Below are positions 51,378-59,897 of a stretch of 64,000 nucleotides of DNA, one piece after another. This DNA is from Tundrisphaera sp051175315 (lineage in GTDB: Bacteria > Planctomycetota > Planctomycetia > Isosphaerales > Isosphaeraceae), in assembly GCF_051175315.1 (NCBI RefSeq), contig NZ_CP195100.1, forward strand, positions 744,001-808,000, written 5' to 3'. The position numbers and the translations under genes are program-made. The notes under the pieces were generated by a model. That model saw only the letters and a program-made list of their open reading frames with translations, did no database searches and had not been told where the DNA came from. How positions within the stretch are numbered: the stretch's first letter is position 1; each line of letters opens with the position of its first letter.

Positions 51378-51917
51378 TCAGGGCTTGATGATGACCTTCG
51401 AGCCGACCGGGGCGGTCGGCTCGATCACGGTGGTGGAGGACGGGGTCTCGATGATGTGGGCCCCGGGGCGGCTCTCGATCACGCGGGCGGGCGGCGTCAC
51501 CTCGATCACGCGGGGATCGGGCTTGGCCTCGATCACCTTGACATCCTTCACGACGCCGAGCTGATCGACGACGCTGGTCACGCCCGTCGTGTTCTCGGTC
51601 AGGTCGATCACCCGGGCCCGGGCGGCTTCGGACAGCACGGAGCCCTGGAGCACGACGACCCCACCCGGCTGGGCTTCGAGGCGGAGGGTCGACCCGGCGA
51701 GCTGCTTGTCCCAGTCGATCCGCTTGCCGACCCGGGTCAGGACGTCACGCTCCTGCGCGGTGATCTGACCGCGGACGATCTCGGTCTCGACGGTCGCCCG
51801 AATGTTCTTTCCCGTCTGATCGAGGGCGCGTCCGGCCCGGCGGAGGGGGCCGTCCTGGGCCTGGGCTGAAGCAACCAGGGCGATGGAGAGGGCGGCTGCG
51901 GTGAATGCACGGATCAT
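51378..51917 (-). CDS. Exported BON-domain protein
   Basis: Protein of 179 residues with a signal peptide (AAALSIALVASAQAQ) and a BON domain at about residues 50-120 (LRLEAQPGGVVVLQGSVLS, ARVIDLTENTTGVTSVVDQL). The C-terminal 60 residues repeat short V-I-E units (VIEAKPD, VIEVTPPARVIESRPG, VIEPT), a low-complexity tail. BON domains bind phospholipids and are found in periplasmic or envelope proteins. The ATG at 51917 has TTGGAG upstream. The upstream 250 bp (51918-52169) holds no visible gene. Confidence 0.82.
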   Translation of the reverse strand: MIRAFTAAALSIALVASAQAQDGPLRRAGRALDQTGKNIRATVETEIVRGQITAQERDVLTRVGKRIDWDKQLAGSTLRLEAQPGGVVVLQGSVLSEAARARVIDLTENTTGVTSVVDQLGVVKDVKVIEAKPDPRVIEVTPPARVIESRPGAHIIETPSSTTVIEPTAPVGSKVIIKP

Positions 51918-52169
51918 GGGCGGCTCCAACCACGAGAGGGCGGTATGGGGAAGAGTCCAGGGGATGCGGAGCCTTGGTGTGTCGTTCCGACTGGTAAGCA
52001 ACCGGTGTGCCAGGGATCGATGCGGCCCGCCGCCGGCCGGATTGCGATCGGGGTCCTAGGAGCGACCCTCCCGGCTGGATACGATGCAAGTCCGCGAGCC
52101 GCACCGGCCCGAAACCACGCCCCCACGCCCGACCCATCGGCGTCCCCGTAACCCGCCGGAGCTTGATCC

Positions 52170-53069
52170 GTGAAGCGACCCCTCCTGACATTCTTCGCCT
52201 TCCTGGCCCTGGCGTGCGCGGCGTCCCCCGCGCACGCGAAAACGGTCCGCGTCTTCGCCATCGGCAACAGCTTCTCGGGCAATGCCCTGAAATACCTGCC
52301 GAATATCGTCCGGTCGGCCGATGACGAGATCATCGTCAAGCACGCCACGATCGGCGGATGCCCTCTGGAACGGCACTGGAAAGGGGTGGAGGCCTCCCTG
52401 GCCGATCCGGAGTCCAAGGAAGCGAAGATCTACGCGGGCAAGTCGCTCAAGGAGCTGATGGGCGACACCCGCTGGGATGTCGTGACGATCCAGCAATACT
52501 CGATGTTCTCGCCCAACCCGGAGACGTATCAGCCCTTCGCCACGAAGTTGCGCGATTATGTCCTAACGCTCCAGCCCCAGGCCCGGGTCGTCGTGCATCA
52601 GACGTGGGCCTATCGCGTCGACTCCAGGGATTGGGGCTTCGTGGGGCCGGGGACGCATGCGAAGGATCAGGCCGAGATGTGGGAGAAATCCCGGGCCGCC
52701 TATCGTCGGGTCGCCGCCGACCTGGGCCTCGGCCTCATCCCCGTCGGCGACGCATTCCACGCGGTGGATATCGACCCGGACTGGGGCTACCGGCCCGATC
52801 CCGCCTTCGACCCCAAGCACGCCAAGGAACCGATTCTGCCCGACCAGTCGCGCTCGCTCCACGTCGGCTACAACTGGAAGGCCGGCAAACTCGCCTTCGA
52901 CTCGCACCACGCCGGCCCCGCCGGCTGCTACCTGGCCGGGCTGGTCTGGTACGCGACCATCTTCGATGCCTCGCCCGAGAAGGTCACCTTCGCCCCGCCC
53001 GATGTCCCGGCCGACTTCGCCGCCCACCTCCGCCAGGTCGCCGCCGCCACGGCCCGGGCCGACAAGTAA
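52170..53069 (+). CDS. Exported DUF4886 / SGNH-hydrolase-like protein
   Basis: Protein of 299 residues starting with GTG at 52170 (CGGAG nine bases upstream). A signal peptide (LLTFFAFLALACAASPAHA) is followed by VRVFAIGNSFSGNALKYLP, where GNSF carries the serine nucleophile of this SGNH-like family, then TIGGCPLERH and VVTIQQYSMF. A late D-x-x-H pair (FDSHHAGPAG) is consistent with the Asp/His of the triad. It would be an esterase acting outside the cytoplasm; the substrate is unknown. It is followed by a small zinc protein gene after 62 bp. Confidence 0.82.
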   Translation: MKRPLLTFFAFLALACAASPAHAKTVRVFAIGNSFSGNALKYLPNIVRSADDEIIVKHATIGGCPLERHWKGVEASLADPESKEAKIYAGKSLKELMGDTRWDVVTIQQYSMFSPNPETYQPFATKLRDYVLTLQPQARVVVHQTWAYRVDSRDWGFVGPGTHAKDQAEMWEKSRAAYRRVAADLGLGLIPVGDAFHAVDIDPDWGYRPDPAFDPKHAKEPILPDQSRSLHVGYNWKAGKLAFDSHHAGPAGCYLAGLVWYATIFDASPEKVTFAPPDVPADFAAHLRQVAAATARADK

Positions 53070-53131
53070 GCCCGACCTCGCCCGGCCAGTCGCGTGGGCG
53101 TGGCGGATTTCCACTTGCGGGGAAACTTGCG

Positions 53132-53356
53132 ATGACGACGCCGAAGTGCATGAAGTGCTCCGGGGCGATGGAAGAGGGATACATCCTCGAAGCAACCAAT
53201 GGGGCCGAGGGCGTGGCTACCTGGATCCGGGGGGCGCCCGAGCGATTGGGCTGGAGGGGACTCAACACAGGCGGCAAGGCGAGGATGGAGGTCGCGTCGT
53301 TCCGCTGCGTCTCCTGCGGGTTCCTGGAATCGTACGCCCGGCCGAAGTCGACCTGA
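53132..53356 (+). CDS. Small zinc-ribbon protein, DUF6487-like
   Basis: Protein of 74 residues with two CxxC pairs (CMKCSGAMEEGYI and FRCVSCGFLESYA) that would bind one zinc. The middle contains GAPERLGWRG. GGGGAAA precedes the ATG at 53132. The size and cysteine pattern fit DUF6487-type proteins, whose function is unknown. It may be cotranscribed with the preceding DUF4886 gene. Confidence 0.75.
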   Translation: MTTPKCMKCSGAMEEGYILEATNGAEGVATWIRGAPERLGWRGLNTGGKARMEVASFRCVSCGFLESYARPKST

Positions 53357-53380
53357 CCGGCGCATCGGGCCGTTCTCGAT

Positions 53381-54655
53381 TCAGGGCCCTCGGTGGATCG
53401 TGCCGCCCTTCATCACGAGCCGCACCCGGCGCAGGGCGCCGATCTCCCGCGTCGGGTCCCCCTCGACCGCGACGAGGTCGGCGAGCCGGCCCGCCTGGAC
53501 CTCCCCGATCTTCCCCTCCCGATGCAGGACCCGCGCGGCCACGCCCGTCGCCGCGCGGAGGGCCTGGGCCGGCGTCATCCCGAACTCCACGAGCAGCTCG
53601 ATCTCGCGGGCCCCGTCGCCGTGGGCGAACACGCCGATGTCGCTGCCGTTGACGATGGTCACGCCGGCATCCCGGGCCGCCCGGAAGCTGGCGCGTTTCT
53701 CGCTCATCCGCCGCGAATCGAAGCGGGTCGGGGGCCCGATGCCTTCGTAGCGGTCGTAGGCCTCCGCCGCAGCGAGGGTCGGGCAGAACGCCACGCCGTG
53801 CTGCGCCATCAGCCGGAACTCCTCGGCGCCCCCCTCGTCGCCGTGCTCGATCGTCTCGACCCCGGCGAGCGTCGCCCGGCGCATCCCTTCCTTCGACTCG
53901 GCGTGGGCCACGACCGGCACGCCCGCGTCCCTCGCCGTGGAGACGATCAGCCGCAGCTCCTCCGTCGAGAAGGCGGGCTTCGCCCCCGGCGTCGGGCCGT
54001 GCGGGGTGTCGGCGTAGACCTTGATCCAGTCCGCACCGCCGCGGATCTGCCCCCGCACCACGGCCCGAAGTCCCTCGCCCCCCGCCTCCTCCGCCCCCTG
54101 GGGCAGGCCACCATGCTCCGGGGCAAACCCCCGGGGCGCGTAGCTGCCCGTGGCGACGATGGCCCGGGTCGCCACGAGCAATCGCGGGCCGGGGATGATC
54201 CCCTGGTCGATGGCCGACCGGATGCCGACGTCGGCGAACCCCGCCCCCTCGGTCCCCAGGTCGCGCAGGGTGGTGAAGCCGCTCAGCAGCCCGGCCCTCG
54301 CGTGGGCCGTCGCCCGGCAGATGCGCTCCGCCAGGGGCTCCCGCAAGACCTGATCCTCCCACTTCGTTTCGTCGTAGGGGTGCAGGAGCAGGTGCGAATG
54401 GGCGTCGATGAGCCCCGGCAGGAGCGTGGTGCCGGGCAGTTCGATGGTCCTCGCTCCGGGCGGGACCGCCACCTCGGCCGCCGGCCCTGCCGCCGCGACC
54501 TTCCCCCCGGCCACGATCACGACCCAGCCCGGGTGCGGCGCCTCGGCCGAGCCGTCGAAGACGCGATCGGGCTTGAGAAGGAGGGACGCCTCGTCGGCGG
54601 CCGCCAGGGCGTGGGCGAAGCAGGCCGTCGCCAGGATCGTGCAGAGTCGACGCAT
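53381..54655 (-). CDS. Exported amidohydrolase (imidazolonepropionase/prolidase-like)
   Basis: Protein of 424 residues with a signal peptide (ILATACFAHALAAADEA) and a TIM-barrel amidohydrolase with the composite beta domain. Metal motifs: LPGLIDAHSHLLLHP (HxH), ADWIKVYAD (carbamylated Lys region), VVAHAESKEG (His), TIEHGDEG (His) and VNGSDIGV (Asp). GGAGG lies seven bases before the ATG at 54655. It would hydrolyse amide-type bonds, such as in peptide derivatives, in the periplasm. It is divergent from the Tat-exported AKR. Confidence 0.9.
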   Translation of the reverse strand: MRRLCTILATACFAHALAAADEASLLLKPDRVFDGSAEAPHPGWVVIVAGGKVAAAGPAAEVAVPPGARTIELPGTTLLPGLIDAHSHLLLHPYDETKWEDQVLREPLAERICRATAHARAGLLSGFTTLRDLGTEGAGFADVGIRSAIDQGIIPGPRLLVATRAIVATGSYAPRGFAPEHGGLPQGAEEAGGEGLRAVVRGQIRGGADWIKVYADTPHGPTPGAKPAFSTEELRLIVSTARDAGVPVVAHAESKEGMRRATLAGVETIEHGDEGGAEEFRLMAQHGVAFCPTLAAAEAYDRYEGIGPPTRFDSRRMSEKRASFRAARDAGVTIVNGSDIGVFAHGDGAREIELLVEFGMTPAQALRAATGVAARVLHREGKIGEVQAGRLADLVAVEGDPTREIGALRRVRLVMKGGTIHRGP

Positions 54656-54889
54656 CGAGGACCTCCGCCTTTTGCGAATCGCATCCGGGGCCGCCGCGAT
54701 CGCCCCGCCGGTCCCCATCTTGCCCACGCCCCGGGCCGGCTGGAAACGGGGTCGATCCGGGCGGATCGGCGGCGGCCCGATTGCCGGGTCGGGGATTGGA
54801 CGGTCGGCCGGCACGCCGGTATCCTGGGGCAAACGCCGCGGGCCATCGAGTCGGATCCCCGGGCGAGGCACGAACCAGGAGCGCGGACG

Positions 54890-56128
54890 ATGGACCATGC
54901 GGGACCGGCCGAGACCGACCGACGCGGCTTCCTCCAGGCGGCCGCCGTGCTCGCGGCCGGGGCCGCCGCGGCCCAGGCCCAGGACAAGGCCGCGCCGGCC
55001 CAGCCACGGGTCCTGCCCCGGCGGAAGCTCGGCAGGACCGGGGCCGAGGTCACGATCCTCAACCAGGGGGCCGTCCGGAGCGAGGCCATCGACCGGATCT
55101 TCCGCGCCGCGTTCTCGGGCGGGATCCGGATGTTCGACGCCGCCAAGGCCTACGGCAACGAGCCGCTGTTCCGGAAGTGGTTCGAGCAGGACCCGAAGGT
55201 CCGCGACGAGATCTTCCTCGTCACCAAGGACGAGCCCAAGGAGCCGGGCCAGCTCGTCGGCATGCTCGACCAACGGGTCGAGACGCTCGGCATCAAGCAG
55301 GTGGACCTGTTCTTCGTCCACGGGCTGGGCGACCACCACACGACCGACGAGGCCCTCCGGTTCCTCCGGAGCCCGGAGTTCGCGAAGGCCGCCGACGCCA
55401 TGAAGAAGTCGGGCAAGACGAAGTTCGTCGGCTTCTCGGCCCACCACAAGGACCGGGCCGAGATGATCAAGGTCGCCGCCCAGACCGGCGTGGTCGACGC
55501 GATCATGCTGATGTACTCGCCGTTCCTGGAGAAGGACTCCGAGCTGAACCGGGCGCTCGACCTCGCCTACGAGAAAGGGATCGGCCTGATCTCCATGAAG
55601 CAGACGGCGGGCAAGTTCCTGGGCGACAAGTCGCGGACCAAGGACGACGTGCTCGGCGACGTGAAGGCCCGCGTCCCCGCCCTGGCCGAGCGGAACCTCA
55701 CCCCGTTCCAGGGGCTGCTCCACGCCATCTGGACCGACGAGCGGATCAGCTCGGTCTGCGTCTCGATGCGCAACACCGACCAGATCCGCGAGAACGTCGA
55801 CGCCGCCGGCCGCTTCGAGCCGCTCAAGCTCGCCGACATCCGGGCCCTGAAGGAGGCCGTGCTCGCCCACGGCCCGACCCTCTGCGCCGACTGCGATGGC
55901 CGGTGCTCGGCCGCCGCCGGGACGGGCGCCGCGCTCGGCGACCTGGCGCGGTTCTACACCTACCACGAGCACCACGGCGACCGCGCCGAGGCCCGTCGGC
56001 AGTATGCCGCCCTGGCCGCCTCGCACCGCGACTGGTCGGGCGCCGACCTCGCCGCCGCCCGGGAGGCCTGTCCCCAGAAGCTCGACTTCGCCCGGCTGTT
56101 GCCCGAGGTCGATCGCCTGCTCGGCTGA
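54890..56128 (+). CDS. Tat-exported aldo/keto reductase
   Basis: Protein of 412 residues. The start TDRRGFLQAAAVLAAG is a twin-arginine signal. The catalytic residues are Asp and Tyr in FDAAKAYGNEP, Lys in FLVTKDEP and His in FFVHGLGDH. The C-terminus has LCADCDGRCSAAAG, a cysteine cluster like that of AKRs carrying an iron-sulfur site, though the fourth cysteine is not seen. Export of an NADPH-using enzyme is unusual and suggests it binds its cofactor before transport. The ATG at 54890 has CAGGAG upstream. Confidence 0.88.
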   Translation: MDHAGPAETDRRGFLQAAAVLAAGAAAAQAQDKAAPAQPRVLPRRKLGRTGAEVTILNQGAVRSEAIDRIFRAAFSGGIRMFDAAKAYGNEPLFRKWFEQDPKVRDEIFLVTKDEPKEPGQLVGMLDQRVETLGIKQVDLFFVHGLGDHHTTDEALRFLRSPEFAKAADAMKKSGKTKFVGFSAHHKDRAEMIKVAAQTGVVDAIMLMYSPFLEKDSELNRALDLAYEKGIGLISMKQTAGKFLGDKSRTKDDVLGDVKARVPALAERNLTPFQGLLHAIWTDERISSVCVSMRNTDQIRENVDAAGRFEPLKLADIRALKEAVLAHGPTLCADCDGRCSAAAGTGAALGDLARFYTYHEHHGDRAEARRQYAALAASHRDWSGADLAAAREACPQKLDFARLLPEVDRLLG

Positions 56129-56292
56129 GGCCCGGCGGATCGGAAAGTGGCCGCCCGCCCGATCGACCCGCGTCGGGCCGGCGGCCGCGCCCCGGCCGTC
56201 CCCGCACGGCGAAAGCGAGCGGCGTGGCCGCAGGGATGATGGCCGGTCGCATCGCGCGGCCGGCGGCCCGATCCCCTGCGCCGAGTTCCCCC

Positions 56293-56682
56293 ATGAATCC
56301 CCAGCCCTGCCCGTCCCAGGCCTATGTCTACAACGGCCGCGTCCTCCGGGTCATCGATGGCGACACGCTCGACGTCGCGCTCGACCTCGGCCTCCTGCTC
56401 TCCACGACCCAGCGGCTCCGCCTCGTCGACGTCAACGCCCCGGAGATGCATGGGCCGTCGCGCCCGTCCGGGCTGGCGGCCCGCGACTACGCCCGTGGGC
56501 GGCTGGAAGGCCGGGACGTGGTGATCCGCACGTCCCGGAGCGATGCCTTCGGCCGCTGGCTCGCCCGCGTCTGGGTGGCCGACGATGGGGCCGGCACGCC
56601 CGGCACCGCAGTGGACTTCAACCACGAGCTGGTGGCCCGGGGGTTCGCCGTGCCGTTCCTGGAGGGGACCGGCGGGGTGTAA
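56293..56682 (+). CDS. Staphylococcal-nuclease-type (thermonuclease) domain protein
   Basis: Protein of 129 residues, a single SNase fold. The start is at 56293 with YNGRVLRVIDGDTLDVALDL, followed by RLRLVDVNAPEMHGP (the active-site Arg and the Asp/Glu pair) and VVIRTSRSDAFGRWLARV. It is shorter than the mature staphylococcal enzyme and shows no clear signal peptide. Whether it cuts nucleic acid depends on all catalytic residues being intact; the second arginine appears present in GRWLARV. No operon partner is close. Confidence 0.8.
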   Translation: MNPQPCPSQAYVYNGRVLRVIDGDTLDVALDLGLLLSTTQRLRLVDVNAPEMHGPSRPSGLAARDYARGRLEGRDVVIRTSRSDAFGRWLARVWVADDGAGTPGTAVDFNHELVARGFAVPFLEGTGGV

Positions 56683-56830
56683 ACCCCCGGGCCGGAGCCG
56701 GCCGTCGCGGCGTCCCGGATTCCCGGGCAGGGCATCGACCCGGGCCCGGCCATGCCCTAAGATCGCCGGACCGGCCCACGCCGGCCCGCCCTACGCCCAC
56801 CCGGCCCCGCCCCGTGGAGACCCGTCCGGC

Positions 56831-57727
56831 ATGAGCGAGGACCGCCCCCGTTCGCGACGATCGTTCCTGAACCGGGCCGTCGCCGCCTCCGTGGCCGCCC
56901 CGGCCTTGATCGCGGGCCCGGCCGGATCGACCCTGGTCCGGGCCGACGAACCGGCCCGCCGGCCCCCGGTGATCGACTGCCACGCCCACCTCCAGCACCG
57001 GAGCCTCCCGAACTGGGATCGGGACGACCGGAGGCTGATCGCCGCGGCGGACCGGCTCGGGATCGACAAGCTCTGCTGCTCGACCCTCACGCCCAAGCGC
57101 CCGTCCTCGGCCGAGGGCTTCCGGGAATGCAACGGCTGGACGGCCGACGGGATCAAGCGGTTCCCCGGACGCGTGCTCGGCTACTGCTACGTCAATCCCA
57201 TGTATCAGGCCGAGGCGCTGGAGGAGATCCGCCGCCGGGTCGGCGAGGGGTTCATCGGGATCAAGCTCTACAACGAGCGGAAGTGCACCGACCCGATCGT
57301 GGCCCCGATCGTGGAACTGGCCATCGAGCTGGGCGTGCCGATCCTCCACCACGCCGGGCACCTCCATTACCGCCTGGACGACCAGCCGTTGATCTCCGAC
57401 GGCGGCGACCTCGCCGTGCTCGCGTCCCGCTATCCCGAGGCCCGCCTGATCTGCGCCCATGCCTGCGGCGGGGGCGACTGGGAGTGGACGATCCGGGCGC
57501 TCCGCCACGCGCCCAGCGTCCATCTCGACATGAGCGGCAGCGTCCTCGACGCCGGGGTCGTGGCGATGGCCGCGAAGGTGCTGGGCGCGGGCCGGCTCCT
57601 GTTCGGCTGCGACATGTCGATGACCGCCGGGGTCGGCCGGATCCGGGGCGCCGGGCTCGCGCCGGACGACGAGGCGCGGGTCATGGGCGGGAACATGGAG
57701 GCGCTCCTGAAGGGGCGGGGCTCATGA
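56831..57727 (+). CDS. Tat-exported amidohydrolase-2 family protein, HxH intact
   Basis: Protein of 298 residues starting with a twin-arginine signal (SRRSFLNRAVAASVAAPAL). The amidohydrolase-2 barrel has the metal motif VIDCHAHL at about residues 47-54, further histidines in ILHHAGHLHY and ICAHACGGGDWEW, and the late aspartate in FGCDMS near 260. It heads a run of six genes. The next gene starts inside its stop (ATGA at 57724-57727). It resembles the amidohydrolase at 62867 in plan. Substrate unknown. Confidence 0.87.
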   Translation: MSEDRPRSRRSFLNRAVAASVAAPALIAGPAGSTLVRADEPARRPPVIDCHAHLQHRSLPNWDRDDRRLIAAADRLGIDKLCCSTLTPKRPSSAEGFRECNGWTADGIKRFPGRVLGYCYVNPMYQAEALEEIRRRVGEGFIGIKLYNERKCTDPIVAPIVELAIELGVPILHHAGHLHYRLDDQPLISDGGDLAVLASRYPEARLICAHACGGGDWEWTIRALRHAPSVHLDMSGSVLDAGVVAMAAKVLGAGRLLFGCDMSMTAGVGRIRGAGLAPDDEARVMGGNMEALLKGRGS

Positions 57728-58536
57728 TCGTCGACGTCAACGCCTACCTCGGCCCGTTCGCCTTCCGCCGGCTCCGCGACCACACCGCCCCGGCCTTGCT
57801 CCGCCGGATGGATGCCGGGAAGATCGACCGGGCCGTCGTCTCCAGCGCGGCCGCGATCACCTATCGGAACGCCCAGGAAGGCAACGAGGAGCTGGCCGAA
57901 ACGATCGGCCCCCACGGCGACCGCCTCACCCCGTTCGCCGTCATCAACCCGGCCTATGCGGGCTGGGAGGACGACCTCAAGGCCTGCCACGAACGCCTGG
58001 GCATGGTCGGCCTCCGCCTCTACCCCCGCTGGCACAACTACAAGCTTTCGGATGCCTCCTGCCTCGACCTGATCGACGCGGCGACGGCCCGGGGGATGAT
58101 CGTCTCGATCCCGTTCCGGGTCGAGGACCCCCGGCAGAGGAGCTGGCTGGTCGACGTGCCCGACCTCGGCTTCCCTGAGGTCGCGGCCCTGATCGCCGCC
58201 CGTCCCGACGCCCGGTTCATCCTGCTCAACGGACTTGGCTACGCCCGGTCCCCGCTCGGTCGGAAGGACGGCGGGCTGCCGGCCAACTACATGGTGGAGT
58301 TCTCGCGGATCGACCCGTTGCTGTCCGACGAGTTCGCCGGCCTCCTGGACGCGATCGGCCCCGGCCGGATCGCCTTCGGGACCGGGATGCCGTTCCACGA
58401 CCCGGCCCCGGCCCTGCTCAAGCTCGACGTCCTGGACCTGCCCGCCGACCGGAAGGCCCTGATCGCCGGGGGCAACGCCGCCCGGTGGCTGGCCTCGGCG
58501 GGACGGGCCCGCCCGGATCCAAAACGAACCCAATGA
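57724..58536 (+). CDS. Amidohydrolase-2-like protein without the metal HxH motif
   Basis: Protein of 270 residues with the amidohydrolase-2 fold, recognisable by GLRLYPRWHNY and VINPAYAGWEDDLKACHE. The N-terminal metal motif is replaced: IVDVNAYLG has Asn6 and Tyr8 where HxH is expected. The late aspartate site reads FGTGMPFHD, with Gly in place of Asp. A catalytic metal site is therefore doubtful. No signal peptide. It overlaps the previous gene by four bases, so the two products may form a complex. The protein cut by the window edge at 63667 is its paralogue. Confidence 0.85.
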   Translation: MIVDVNAYLGPFAFRRLRDHTAPALLRRMDAGKIDRAVVSSAAAITYRNAQEGNEELAETIGPHGDRLTPFAVINPAYAGWEDDLKACHERLGMVGLRLYPRWHNYKLSDASCLDLIDAATARGMIVSIPFRVEDPRQRSWLVDVPDLGFPEVAALIAARPDARFILLNGLGYARSPLGRKDGGLPANYMVEFSRIDPLLSDEFAGLLDAIGPGRIAFGTGMPFHDPAPALLKLDVLDLPADRKALIAGGNAARWLASAGRARPDPKRTQ

Positions 58537-58556
58537 GGCCGGGGGAGGGCCCGACG

Positions 58557-59867
58557 ATGCGAGGTGATGACGAACGGCGGACGCGGCGGGATGTCCTGAG
58601 GTCGGCGGGGGCGGCCGCCGCCGGCCTGGCGGGGCTCCCGACGACATCGGCGGCCGACGAGCCGGCGATGCTCGGCGGGCCGCCCGCCGTCGCCGCGTCG
58701 GACCGGGCCCACGCCGATGCGTCACGCTGGCCGATCTACGGGCCGGAGGAGGAGAAGGCCGTCCTGGATGTCCTCCGCCACCCCGACTACGGCCCGGTCG
58801 CCGCGCTGGAGGCCGACTGGCGGGGCTTCCTCCAGGTCCCCCACGCCAAGGCCCATTGCAACGGGACCTCGGCCATCGCCTCGATGTTCTTCGCCCTGGA
58901 CCTCCCGCCGGGCAGCGAGATCCTGGTCCCCAGCTACACCTTCTTCGCCACGATCGTGCCGATGCGTTTGTTCGGGCTGGTGCCCGCCTTCGTCGACGTC
59001 GATCCCCGGACGCTGAACCTCGACCTCGACGACGCCGCGAAGCGGCTGACCAGGCATACCCGGGCGATCTTCCCGGTGCACTGGATGGGCCTGCCCTGCC
59101 CCATGGACGAGGTCACGGACTTCGCCGACCGCCACGGCCTCGTCGTCCTGGAGGATGCGGCCCACGCCCACGGGGCCTCCTACCGGGGCAAGAAGATGGG
59201 CGCCTGGGGGCGGATGTCGATCTTCAGCTACCAGACCTCCAAACCCTTGCCGGCCCTGGAAGGCGGCATGGGGGTCTACCGGGAACGCGCCGACTACGAG
59301 AGGGCGACGACCTTCGGCCATTCCGATGCCCCCCCGTCGTTCCCCGAGAACAGCCCCTATCGCAAGTACGCCGGCACCGGCCTGGGACTCAAGCTGCGGA
59401 TGCACCCGATGGCCGCCGCGCTGGCGCGGGCCCAGCTGCGGACGATCGACGACCGCAACCGGCATGGCGTGGCCCGGGTCCGCGCCCTGAACGACCGGAT
59501 CGCCCGCCTGCCCGGCCTGACCGAGCCGCCGGTGAAGGCCGGCACGGAGCGGATCTACTATTCCGCCAACATCCTGTCCCTGGACGAATCGAAGGCGGGG
59601 ATCTCCCGCGATGCCCTGATCAAGGCGCTGCGGGCCGAGGGGGTCCGGGCCCGGGCCCATCGCTACCCGCTCCAGCACACGATGGCCCTGTATCGCGAGC
59701 CGGGCCTGTGGCACCACCCGCCCGCCATCCCCGACCTGCCCGGGTCGGACCAGGCCAACCGGACCGCCATCTCCCTCCCCTACTTCACGAGCGAGGTGCC
59801 CGAGCTGATCGATGCCTACGCCCGGGCCTTCGAGAAGGTCTGGGCGCACCGCGATCGGCTCGCCTAG
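58557..59867 (+). CDS. Tat-exported DegT/DnrJ/EryC1/StrS-family PLP protein
   Basis: Protein of 436 residues. Residues 1-35 look like a twin-arginine signal (RRTRRDVLRSAGAAAAGLAGL). The rest is a PLP-dependent DegT-type fold: GTSAIASMFFALDL, VPSYTFFATIVPMR, VVLEDAAHAHGASY (Asp for the pyridine nitrogen), and SYQTSKPLPALEGG with the PLP lysine at about K229. These enzymes usually transaminate sugar nucleotides in the cytoplasm, so export is odd. The ATG at 58557 follows GGGGGAGG; an in-frame ATG at 58533 overlaps the previous stop but has no ribosome site. Part of the amidohydrolase/heme gene run. Confidence 0.88.
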   Translation: MRGDDERRTRRDVLRSAGAAAAGLAGLPTTSAADEPAMLGGPPAVAASDRAHADASRWPIYGPEEEKAVLDVLRHPDYGPVAALEADWRGFLQVPHAKAHCNGTSAIASMFFALDLPPGSEILVPSYTFFATIVPMRLFGLVPAFVDVDPRTLNLDLDDAAKRLTRHTRAIFPVHWMGLPCPMDEVTDFADRHGLVVLEDAAHAHGASYRGKKMGAWGRMSIFSYQTSKPLPALEGGMGVYRERADYERATTFGHSDAPPSFPENSPYRKYAGTGLGLKLRMHPMAAALARAQLRTIDDRNRHGVARVRALNDRIARLPGLTEPPVKAGTERIYYSANILSLDESKAGISRDALIKALRAEGVRARAHRYPLQHTMALYREPGLWHHPPAIPDLPGSDQANRTAISLPYFTSEVPELIDAYARAFEKVWAHRDRLA

Positions 59868-59897
59868 AATCCGGCCGTCACCGAGGATGAACCCGCC

